The position numbers and the translations under genes were made by a program. 45,260 nucleotides of DNA, from positions 1 through 45,260 of the forward strand of contig CALDTJ010000540.1 of the NCBI GenBank assembly GCA_937924145.1, in the 5' to 3' direction. The notes beneath the pieces are model-generated. The model saw nothing but the letters and a program-made list of their open reading frames with translations. It had not been told where the DNA came from and did no database searches. Numbering within the stretch: the stretch's first letter is position 1; every line of letters starts with the position of its first letter. Shown here one piece after another: positions 9,801-17,200 of this stretch. Source of the DNA: an uncultured Saprospiraceae bacterium. GTDB lineage: Bacteria; Bacteroidota; Bacteroidia; Chitinophagales; Saprospiraceae.

Positions 9801-12800
9801 GATGGAAAAGGAAAAATCTATTCCAACGAATCATTACCTGCTGGAAACTATTGCGTTATTGTCAAAAATGGCAGCGGTTGTCTAGCAGGAGAAACTTGTT
9901 TTGAAATAACCGAACCTGAGCATCTATTAGTCGATGTTAGTGTCATCCCAAAAACGTGTAGTGTGGAGAACACTATTCTACTAACAACCAACGGCGGAAA
10001 TGGTCAATACACCTATGATTGGGCAGACCAAGACGGGGAGATCAACCCTAGAGACCGTCGGGCTATTGAAAATGGCAGTTATTCTGTAACCGTGACCGAT
10101 CAAGGAGGATGTAATATTCCTATTGAAGGCATCACGTTGAATGGAGAATGTTTTATCTGTGCATTAGATGTGACGGCAGCAATTGAGGCCATCCCTGAAT
10201 GTGGTTTACCTAACGGTGCCGCAACGATCAACGTAGACAATTCCTTCGGGAATTTGTCCTACAGTTGGGGCGAAACTGCGAACCGAGTCGATTTGCCAGC
10301 AGGTACTTATACGGTTACTGTAACGGATGATTTTAGAGGTTGTGATACAACAGTTTCTTTTACTTTGACGGAGCCAGATTTGCCAATGGAGGCCAACATA
10401 GATGATTTAATTGTTTGTCCATCCGAAACGGGTAAATTGACTTATGACTTAAGTAATTTCCGATGTTTTGCGCAGCCAACAAGTGTGGTTATTACCGATG
10501 AGACGGGGACTATTTATGATGAAAATGCTTTGCCAGCTTTCGGGAATTATATTTTTGTCGTAAAAGATGGAGACGGAACAGAACTCAACCGACAATTTTT
10601 CTCAGTAGAAGGCTACGAACCAATTATTGCCAGTGCAAATACGCTGAATGAAGGCTGCACAACACTTGGTGAAATTGATTTAAATTTAGCTGCTGCTGAA
10701 TCTAATTATACGATCCAATGGGGAGACTTAACTGGAGAAAACCAACCTGCCGACCGAACAGCTTTAAGTGAAGGGACTTACAACGTCACTATTACAGATA
10801 AGTCTGCTGCGGGCTGTTCGGTTACGCAAACCTATATTATTGATAAAACTACTGGTATTGACGCCGAGTTAGAGGAGGTTGCACTGACCTGTGATAATGG
10901 ACCTGTTCAATTAGAACTAAAAGGAGAAGATATTGTCCAGTACGAATGGTCTCCTGAAGTATTTATTATGCAGGGACAAGGTACGGCAACACCAACTATT
11001 TTAGCCAATGAGACAGAGCAAATGATAAAAGTTAAAGCAACGAATGCTTTTGGTTGTGAAATTGAAAAAGAGGTAAGAGTTGTATCGGTGCAAACGAATT
11101 CACCTGGTGGTATTACGACCAGTCCACAATGTGATGGTTTGACGATTGATTTTTCTAGTGAAGGTGTTTCTTCTGCTTATTACCGATGGAATTTTGGAGA
11201 TGGAACAACTTCTGATGAAGTCAATCCTACCCATACGTACGCAGATGCAGGAGATTATGAGGTAACTTTAGAGTTGAAACCAGAAGTTCCTTGTGCATCA
11301 GAGAAAGGGATCATTGCTAGTAGATCGTTTAATCTCGTTGATGAAGCTAGAGTGATAGCTGATTTTGAGGTTAAATATGATGAATGTCAAGACGAAGGAG
11401 TAGTGAGTTTTAAGGATATTTCTATAGTCAATCCAGGGATAATTGATTCTTTTAAATGGGATTTTGGAAATGGCATGACTTCCACAGAACAAAACCCAGA
11501 GATAACATTGATGGAGGGGACTGATTTAAATGTCACCTTGGAAATTATGACCAGTATTGGTTGTGATGGAGCAGTGTCAGAGACTCGTTCTTTTGCAGTC
11601 GTGAATTTACCAAAGGTACCAGAAGCTTTACAAATTTGTCCAGGCATAGCAACCGAATTGAATCCAAATCCTGAGGATGGGGTTACTTACGAGTGGTCGC
11701 CTGCTGAGTTGTTGGATGATCCAAATGCGGCTAATCCAGTTGCCACGGCCTTCAAGCCAACAGATTTTACGGTAAAAATTACAAAAGGGGAATGTGTTAG
11801 AGAAGAAAGTTTACGAGCAGATGTTCCAAGAGAGCAAGAATTTGAATTAAGTGAAGATGAAGAAGTGTGTGATGAAGAATCAAGACTAATCACCGTAGAT
11901 GCACCAGAAAACAGCACTATCGAATGGACCAATATAGAAACGGGGGAAATCATTGGTTCAGTAGCAGAGATAATGGTCAAGCCTGGTATTTATGAAGTGA
12001 AGTTAACGGACGAAAATAATTGTCCAGTGACGGATCAAGTAGCCATCGAAAATTTTGCGATTGATGCCAATATTACAGATGGTACCGATCCTTGTGAAGG
12101 TGGGGTAGGCGTATTGACCATTAATAATAATGGAGAAGCATTTTCCGAAATTCTATGGAAAGATGCCGAAGGAATTATCTCTCCAGATCTAACCTTAGAC
12201 AATATTGAAGTAGAACCTAGTGCGACCACAGACTATGAAGTGACGGTGAAAAACGAGTTTGGTTGTAGCGAAACATTGACAGAAACAGTCCAAGTCTCTC
12301 TATTAGAAAGCATGGTCATTGTTCCGACTAGAGATACTATTTTCAAAGGAGAATCTACAGATATTAATATCGTACCACAAGGAAATTATACCGTTCAATG
12401 GGAAGTAAGCCCAACTTTAGAAAGTATGTCAGGTTTTGATAATACCGCAAATCCAGAAGAAACAACGACTTATACAGTTACGATTATTGATACAGAAACA
12501 AAGTGTGAGATACAACGAGAAGTCACCGTTTTTGTAAGAGATGTAGTTTGTGGTGCTCCGAATATTTTCTTCCCGAATGCTTTCAGTCCAAATGGCGATG
12601 GTCAAAACGATGTACTCTATGTCAGAGGAAATGCGATTTCGCAAGTTTATTTTGCTGTTTATAATCGTTGGGGCGAGCAAGTATTCGAGTCTAATTCATT
12701 GGATGTTGGCTGGGATGGTACTTTCAAAGGGGAGACAGTGGAAACAGATGTTTATGGTTATTATTTAAGAGTTACTTGTTTTTCAGGCGAAGTTTATGAG

Positions 12801-12830
12801 ACGCAGGGAAATGTGACGGTGTTGAATTAG
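6828..12830 (+). CDS. Giant SprB-repeat adhesin with PKD-like domains and gliding-motility-associated (type B) T9SS C-terminal sorting domain
   Basis: About 14-15 units resembling GG..PYTY.WSNG.....NL.AGTYTVTVTDANGC; PKD motif YRWNFGDGTTSDEVNPTHTYADAGDYEV; C-term FFPNAFSPNGDGQND...FAVYNRWGEQVFES...GWDGTFKG. Possible ATG start at 6843. Confidence 0.9.
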   Translation: MKKFLMNNRQLYLAILLVISMVGQTFATEWARPSNEGPLTFSLSSEKTNCPDDPNGSATVIVSGGKSPYTYKWSNGGNTATINNLIAGGYFITVTDALGERKNSHITVEATNQLKLRFNQRSIACADQTDGKVVAIPEGGVVPYTYQWDNGSNKSFIEGIGEGMYMVTVTDANGCRAEEAVMVEVADAIRVQADIFHVSCGATADGSMSLRVTGGVAPYTYLWDFDKQGGASRTGLKPGHYAIWVTDVNGCTAYICPKLIQSQPPLLTTSSKPETCPGEGDGIGYVTANGDSPPYRYEWPNNISQFNHVSGLSPGTYTVTVTNFRNCTSTIDVVVGQAGGGFGFVVETNGASCGNAPTGTANVRITGGVGPFTYQWVNEQTNTVISSTSEIANVPAGNYKVNVTDANGCFGQRDVIIEEKPVPTISAEAIKNKVCFGEKTGTARATAAGGEGSFTYLWSNGQTTQEVSNLGRGVYSVTATDANGCQASTSIEIIEIPQIVINEQVSNLLCNNVLGGEIVANVSGGSGVYTYAWSNGGSADRINNIKAGTYFLTITDSEGCQATKGINIGEPSAIAISLSSENAADDRGSADGSASVVATGGTAPYTYAWSNGATTATINNIPAGTYTVTVTDANGCPKTTEVIVGATCTLMAAITDTRAASCAGNDGAITLTVSGEQNGVSFKWTNGATTSSITGLTPGFYGVTVTDGNDCEYAAGTFVNDGCDCTEPILETALVFEANCGKSDGSLAIEMAGDNNAFNYQWSDPSITGAKGNNLASGTYTVTITAKDDSQCSIVETINVGNTNVGPITLIQNQPETCNGPKGTVLLVPGALTYNWSDGGTGGFRDDLSAGEYLVTVTIPNLEGCMDILSINVGLESGLSLTPVINRRPDCGQSNGSVSINVAGGSGDYSYSWGAATNNNLPSGTYNIIVTDKVTNCKDSLLFTLLNEVNGAVVGIDSIKNVSCAGAADGSVQISVAITGNFEGAPEINIVDGKGKIYSNESLPAGNYCVIVKNGSGCLAGETCFEITEPEHLLVDVSVIPKTCSVENTILLTTNGGNGQYTYDWADQDGEINPRDRRAIENGSYSVTVTDQGGCNIPIEGITLNGECFICALDVTAAIEAIPECGLPNGAATINVDNSFGNLSYSWGETANRVDLPAGTYTVTVTDDFRGCDTTVSFTLTEPDLPMEANIDDLIVCPSETGKLTYDLSNFRCFAQPTSVVITDETGTIYDENALPAFGNYIFVVKDGDGTELNRQFFSVEGYEPIIASANTLNEGCTTLGEIDLNLAAAESNYTIQWGDLTGENQPADRTALSEGTYNVTITDKSAAGCSVTQTYIIDKTTGIDAELEEVALTCDNGPVQLELKGEDIVQYEWSPEVFIMQGQGTATPTILANETEQMIKVKATNAFGCEIEKEVRVVSVQTNSPGGITTSPQCDGLTIDFSSEGVSSAYYRWNFGDGTTSDEVNPTHTYADAGDYEVTLELKPEVPCASEKGIIASRSFNLVDEARVIADFEVKYDECQDEGVVSFKDISIVNPGIIDSFKWDFGNGMTSTEQNPEITLMEGTDLNVTLEIMTSIGCDGAVSETRSFAVVNLPKVPEALQICPGIATELNPNPEDGVTYEWSPAELLDDPNAANPVATAFKPTDFTVKITKGECVREESLRADVPREQEFELSEDEEVCDEESRLITVDAPENSTIEWTNIETGEIIGSVAEIMVKPGIYEVKLTDENNCPVTDQVAIENFAIDANITDGTDPCEGGVGVLTINNNGEAFSEILWKDAEGIISPDLTLDNIEVEPSATTDYEVTVKNEFGCSETLTETVQVSLLESMVIVPTRDTIFKGESTDINIVPQGNYTVQWEVSPTLESMSGFDNTANPEETTTYTVTIIDTETKCEIQREVTVFVRDVVCGAPNIFFPNAFSPNGDGQNDVLYVRGNAISQVYFAVYNRWGEQVFESNSLDVGWDGTFKGETVETDVYGYYLRVTCFSGEVYETQGNVTVLN

Positions 12831-12860
12831 TGTAGATTGTAGTAGAGTTTACGGTTTACA

Positions 12861-13017
12861 GCGACCCGATATTTCCAGTCTCCAGACTGGAAATCCATAT
12901 TCTAGTCGTCTCTGACGACAAACGATATAGGCTGGTCAGGAGACCAGCAGATATTGACCAGCCCGAATGCCTCGGGCGGGCGGGTTTCAAGTCAAGAGAC
13001 TTGAAATATCGGGTCGC
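12861..13017. repeat. Composite palindromic element, copy 1
   Basis: 15-bp perfect terminal IRs GCGACCCGATATTTC / GAAATATCGGGTCGC enclosing TTTCCAGTC-TCCA-GACTGGAAA, GTCGTC-TCT-GACGAC, GCTGGTC-AGGA-GACCAGC and TTTCAAGTC-AAGA-GACTTGAAA. Confidence 0.85.
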
Positions 13018-13070
13018 CTGCTGGGTTCTGTTTGCATGAGAATCGGTTCATCTAGTGACTATCCTCAATT
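13015..13070. repeat. 56-bp degenerate repeat, copy A (relic of O-antigen ligase 3' end)
   Basis: CGCCTGCTGGGTTCTGTTTGCATGAGAAT identical to 15491-15519; remainder diverged but complementary strand still reads ..IEDSH*. Confidence 0.8.
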
Positions 13071-13138
13071 AATCAATCCGCATAAATCACTTAGAGTAAT
13101 TAACAAAAAGAAGCAATTGACCTAATTGGATAAGAAAA

Positions 13139-13165
13139 GGCTTGCAAATATATTATCTGCAAGCC
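13139..13165 (-). terminator. Intrinsic terminator for the lipoprotein gene
   Basis: GGCTTGCA...TGCAAGCC stem; A-rich on + strand before it gives TTTTCTTA after the stem on the - strand. Confidence 0.55.
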
Positions 13166-13195
13166 GCCATTTATGTAAATCGACTTTTAATCTAA

Positions 13196-13690
13196 TTAAG
13201 AGCCAGAGCTAGTATAAACAAAATGGGTTTTCTTTTTTGGTACAGTTACTATCTTAGCATTACATATTGTTGAACAACCTCCACCATCTAAACATTTTTT
13301 TACAAGTTTACCGCAAGCTCTAACACCAGAACATTCTTCCTCCCAATTATCTTTTCCGTCGTTCCCTTCATTATCACAAGATACTTTATAAGTAGCTCTA
13401 GAAGAAGCACTTTCACTTTGTTGATACAAAAAAAGATATTCTATACCTAACTCTTTTTCTTCCTTTCTTTGAATAATTACTTCTTCTGTATTTGGGTTGT
13501 AATCAAATTCAACAAAAATTCCATTACCGTCTTTTGCTGTTTCCTTTTCCAATTGACTTATCAATTCATCCAAGGTGATTTTTGTTATTCGATTTTCATT
13601 CAATTCAGTAACACTTTTTTCACAACTTGTTAATAGAAGAAATACTGAAAAAATGATTAGTAATGGTACAGTTTTTTTTAAGATACTCAT
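13196..13690 (-). CDS. Small Cys-rich predicted lipoprotein
   Basis: MSILKKTVPLLIIFSVFLLLTSC lipobox; C-terminal CSGVRACGKLVKKCLDGGGCSTIC cluster. Confidence 0.65.
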   Translation of the reverse strand: MSILKKTVPLLIIFSVFLLLTSCEKSVTELNENRITKITLDELISQLEKETAKDGNGIFVEFDYNPNTEEVIIQRKEEKELGIEYLFLYQQSESASSRATYKVSCDNEGNDGKDNWEEECSGVRACGKLVKKCLDGGGCSTICNAKIVTVPKKKTHFVYTSSGS

Positions 13691-13771
13691 TTTAATTAAT
13701 TTTGTAGTTAGATAAAATTGTTATTAGGGTTGTTGTCGTAGCTGGCCAAAGTAACGGCAATAACCCTTTTT

Positions 13772-13817
13772 GTTTTTGATGTTGGCATCAAAAACTATAT
13801 TGACTGCGCAGTGTCAA
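13772..13817. promoter_or_regulatory. Tandem hairpins upstream of the lipoprotein gene
   Basis: GTTTTTGATG-TTGG-CATCAAAAAC (13772-13795) and TTGACTGCGCAGTGTCAA (13800-13817). Confidence 0.5.
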
Positions 13818-13985
13818 TTAAGATAAATCGTAGTTTTGCAGCGTAAAATTTTATTGTTTTGAAGATGTCTTGACAAGGCTAACTCTATATTACAGCCTTT
13901 TTTGTAAAGTTATTTGTTTGTAGAATTTGCTATGAAGCTAGATTGTGTTAGGATTACATTACAAAAATAACTAACATTTAACATC

Positions 13986-14035
13986 CATTCTGCCCATTTC
14001 TGCTCTATCTTGCCCAAAATTGCACAAGTTTGCAC
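13986..14035 (-). repeat. Five degenerate 10-bp tandem units
   Basis: On - strand: GTGCAAACTT GTGCAATTTT GGGCAAGATA GAGCAGAAAT GGGCAGAATG; GCA recurs every 10 bp. Confidence 0.7.
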
Positions 14036-14040
14036 TTTAA

Positions 14041-14244
14041 TTATTCGCTGGTTGTCTTTTTCTGTTTATTCGAGCGACGTTTATAGTAAGGACGCCCCAA
14101 TTTTTCATAAATCAATTCCTGTTCCTTTAGGGTAAGTAAGCCTGGGGTTAGTGTGATATTATTGTCTTTTAAAACTTTAGCGAAGGTGTTGCGGTGGTAG
14201 CCGTATTCGTCGGCCATTTCTTGTCTAGTTTTTGCTTTTTCCAT
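14041..14244 (-). CDS. Small helix-turn-helix-like DNA-binding protein (67 aa)
   Basis: TRQEMADEYGYHRNTFAKVLKDNNITL resembles an HTH; basic C-terminus YYKRRSNKQKK. Confidence 0.55.
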   Translation of the reverse strand: MEKAKTRQEMADEYGYHRNTFAKVLKDNNITLTPGLLTLKEQELIYEKLGRPYYKRRSNKQKKTTSE

Positions 14245-14299
14245 TTTAAGGTAAGTTTAAAGGTTTATAAAACCTCCCTCTACCATTGCTCAAAAACGC

Positions 14300-14343
14300 G
14301 TGTATTTAGTGTGTATTTAGCGTGTATTTAGTGTGTATTTAGT
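14300..14343. repeat. Four 11-bp tandem repeats (GTGTATTTAGY)
   Basis: GTGTATTTAGT GTGTATTTAGC GTGTATTTAGT GTGTATTTAGT, followed by dyad GTGTCTAT (14342-14349) / ATAGACAC (14372-14379). Confidence 0.85.
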
Positions 14344-14347
14344 GTCT

Positions 14348-14506
14348 ATGAGAGAGAACATCCATTGTAATATAGACACAAATGTTTACAAAGCAAAACT
14401 TACTCGTAAAAAGTACAAAAGAATGACTCAAAGAAAATTCGATCCAAGAATTAGGGAGTTGGAAATAAATAATGTACCCAATTTTAAGAAGTTATTTTTT
14501 CTTTAG
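14348..14506 (+). CDS. Possible 52-aa basic small protein, divergent from the HTH gene
   Basis: ATG...TAG: MRENIHCNIDTNVYKAKLTRKKYKRMTQRKFDPRIRELEINNVPNFKKLFFL; stop lies inside the dispersed hairpin repeat. No similarity evidence. Confidence 0.25.
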   Translation: MRENIHCNIDTNVYKAKLTRKKYKRMTQRKFDPRIRELEINNVPNFKKLFFL

Positions 14507-14556
14507 ACAAGGCGAAAAACGCAGGCGATGCCTTAGCATCGACGAGTATTTTCAAC
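14504..14556 (+). repeat. Dispersed hairpin repeat copy (TAGACAAGGCGAAAA..TTTTCAAC)
   Basis: Inverted match to 2382-2433; flanks conserved, central stem differs with pairing preserved. Confidence 0.75.
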
Positions 14557-14627
14557 ATGAGCAAACGGAGTTTGTGAACCGCTTGCGGATGGGATGCCTA
14601 AAGGAAAAAGAACAAGTAAAATGGGTA

Positions 14628-14811
14628 GACCCGATATTTCCAGTCTCCAGACTGGAAATCCATATTCTAGTCGTCTCTGACGACAAACGGCATAGGCTGG
14701 CCAGGAGACCAGCAGATATTGATTTCAAGACTCTTGATTTGAAATATCAGTTTCAAATATTGATATAAATGAACGGGTTAAAACTTGAAATATCGTCTGT
14801 AGGACGTCGGG
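14628..14811. repeat. Composite palindromic element, copy 2 (diverged right half)
   Basis: GACCCGATATTTCCAGTCTCCAGACTGGAAATCCATATTCTAGTCGTCTCTGACGACAAACG identical to copy 1; right half rearranged. Confidence 0.8.
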
Positions 14812-14813
14812 AA

Positions 14814-15377
14814 TCATTTTAAAATCCAATAATTCTGATTCCATAATTTGACTAGCTTATCATAATCTTCCTGTTCAATATTGCTATACCCATAACTGAA
14901 CTCTAGTTTTTTAACAAATTCAAAAATATTATCATCAATTTTTTTAAATTGAATATCATCTTCGGCACAAAATTGCCAGATTTCATCAAAATTTTTTTCA
15001 TCACAGCCAAGATATAGACCTCCAAAACCTACTTGTCCTAAAGTTGCTATCCTAATTAATTTATGATTTGACCATTCTATATCCTCCTTTGCATTTGTCC
15101 ATTGGAGTAAGATAGAATTTAAATCAAAGAACTTTTGAAGGAATATGGGTTCACTATCTGGTTCTGTCGGATACAGAATACTACCTATGTTTGATAAATT
15201 ACCAAATTTATTTAAATACTTTTCCTCTTGTAATTTTTTCTCGCCAAGTTCAAATGAATTTGCAAAAAGACGGAATAAAGGCGGAAATTTAAAATTATAG
15301 GTAATTTCTAGATTTTCTACTTCTAAATATCTTTCCGCATTTTTTGTCTGGAAAAAATTAAATCCTTTTTTTATCAT
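14814..15377 (-). CDS. SMI1/KNR4 (SUKH)-like protein
   Basis: VENLEITYNFKFPPLFRLFANSF and RIATLGQVGFGGLYLGCDEKNFDEIWQF pattern; family call is by eye. Confidence 0.5.
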   Translation of the reverse strand: MIKKGFNFFQTKNAERYLEVENLEITYNFKFPPLFRLFANSFELGEKKLQEEKYLNKFGNLSNIGSILYPTEPDSEPIFLQKFFDLNSILLQWTNAKEDIEWSNHKLIRIATLGQVGFGGLYLGCDEKNFDEIWQFCAEDDIQFKKIDDNIFEFVKKLEFSYGYSNIEQEDYDKLVKLWNQNYWILK

Positions 15378-15490
15378 TATTTAAAATTGTATGGTGATTT
15401 GAAAAGTCCTTTGAAAAGTTTCCTAACTAATGATGCTCTTCAGGAGTGAGCTATTTTTTGTATATCGGAGGTAGTAAAAACTTGAAAGAT

Positions 15491-15546
15491 CGCCTGCTGG
15501 GTTCTGTTTGCATGAGAATTGGTTTGCTTAGTAACTATCTTCAATA
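15491..15546. repeat. 56-bp repeat, copy B (overlaps intact O-antigen ligase 3' end)
   Basis: See 13015-13070. Confidence 0.8.
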
Positions 15547-16976
15547 ACTTTCTCCAAATTCACCAAAATGGCCATGCCCATAAAGAAGAAAGAACCCACC
15601 TTATCAGTTTCCACCATATCATTAATCAATAGCAAAGCATCAATAATTACCAAAGACAAAGTTACCATCAAGACCAAGCGTCTTTGAGCGGCAGTAAGTG
15701 CTAAATGATATAATTGTTCTCCTTTTAATAAAACAGCAAAACAAAGCAATAGGAAAATAAATAAACCAATCAATCCTTGTTCCACGGCTGTCATGAGATA
15801 ATAGCAGTGAATACCTGAATGTTCAGGATTGTCACTTACGTAAGTTGTAAAACTATTCACGGTATATTGGGAATAATAAGGATAAAAGTTTCCTGGTCCA
15901 AAACCGAGTAATGGTTTTTCTGCGACCATCTGTACCCCTGCAACCCATCTATACACCCGTTCCATCGTAGAAATATCCTCTCCTTTTGCCGTAGCGTCTA
16001 GGAGGTTGTCAAATTTTTTGTGGGCGATCGTTTTATTAAAATCAGGCGAGAATTCAAGGTACTTATTTTGATGGCTAACGAAATTGACGCCCAAAATCGC
16101 AACGATTAAAGCACCACCTAACACGACCTTCATTAAGCGAAAGCGAATGACAAAATAAGCACCAGCAGCAAGGACTAAACTGACATAAGCTGCTCTGGTG
16201 TATGAAAAGTAAATAGCTGCCAAAAAGAAGACAATTGCACCGACCAAAGCCCACCATTTCATCGAATATCGACTAACCCAACTTGGCGCATACCATAAAA
16301 ACGGAAAAAATACCACTAAAATAGCAGCATAATTCACATGGTTTCGATAGAAAGGATTGAGGACAAAATTGATTTCTTCGAAAGAAAACCCAGTTAAGGC
16401 ATGACGAATCATGACGATAAATACCGTAATAAAGAGTGGAATAAAGACCCATTTAAAAAAGGTCTGAATATCTTTTTCTGTTTTCAACAAAAGACCTGCT
16501 AGAAAATAGTAGGTAACGACATACCAGATTTTAGCCAATAAAAATTTAAAAGCAATGATTTTTTCACCAGCGTGCAAGGTCGTAATCCCAATCCATGCGA
16601 CGTGGAGTAGGAGTAGAATCGTAATTGGATGTTTAAAAAAATGACTACCGAGTTTTTGCCCGTTTCTGATGAAGTATAACAAGTAAATTCCCATTAGGCC
16701 AATCACCAAAAGTTCTGATGGAAAATCGGTTCCAAAACCACCAGGCAGATTTAATTCTGTAGAAAGGGGGATCGTGGCTAATAAGAGGTAGAAAATTTTT
16801 CTAAAATCAACAATCGCCAAATAGCTGCCTAAGTACAAAACAGGCAAGCCAAACAAGAAATAAGCATCCAAAGCAATTCCTCCAAGTATGCCCAATAGAA
16901 TAGTTGCCACCAACCCTGCAAAGAGGATGTTAGTTGAAGACAATTGTTGGACCGCTTGGATTTTTCTAGATAGCAT
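15528..16976 (-). CDS. O-antigen ligase / Wzy_C family polytopic membrane protein
   Basis: Many TM segments; LLGFGPGNFYPYYSQYTVNSFTTYVSDNPEHSGIHCYYLMTAVEQGLIGL typical of the family. Confidence 0.8.
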   Translation of the reverse strand: MLSRKIQAVQQLSSTNILFAGLVATILLGILGGIALDAYFLFGLPVLYLGSYLAIVDFRKIFYLLLATIPLSTELNLPGGFGTDFPSELLVIGLMGIYLLYFIRNGQKLGSHFFKHPITILLLLHVAWIGITTLHAGEKIIAFKFLLAKIWYVVTYYFLAGLLLKTEKDIQTFFKWVFIPLFITVFIVMIRHALTGFSFEEINFVLNPFYRNHVNYAAILVVFFPFLWYAPSWVSRYSMKWWALVGAIVFFLAAIYFSYTRAAYVSLVLAAGAYFVIRFRLMKVVLGGALIVAILGVNFVSHQNKYLEFSPDFNKTIAHKKFDNLLDATAKGEDISTMERVYRWVAGVQMVAEKPLLGFGPGNFYPYYSQYTVNSFTTYVSDNPEHSGIHCYYLMTAVEQGLIGLFIFLLLCFAVLLKGEQLYHLALTAAQRRLVLMVTLSLVIIDALLLINDMVETDKVGSFFFMGMAILVNLEKVIEDSY

Positions 16977-17200
16977 TTAATGCTTAGTTTTTAAATGATC
17001 CTAAGATAGAATCGTAAAAGTAAAAATAAATAGAGAATCATTTTTGTAGTTTGGCTAAATGGCTCCCGTTGTGGATTTCTTCGTTTCAGAAAAGAATCAA
17101 GAAAAGTATAGATAGGATTGCCTGAAAAGCGGTCCTATTTTTTTTGTATGCGCTCAACTGTTTATCTTTGATATTTTAATAAAAACCTTGCATCCTGTCT

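Noticed and set aside
7137-12768. Multiple antisense or out-of-frame ORFs within the adhesin gene
   Set aside because: All overlap a strongly supported 2000-aa CDS and look like shadow ORFs of its repeats.
14472-14768. 98-aa + strand ORF
   Set aside because: Translation is composed of the dispersed hairpin repeat and the composite palindromic element.
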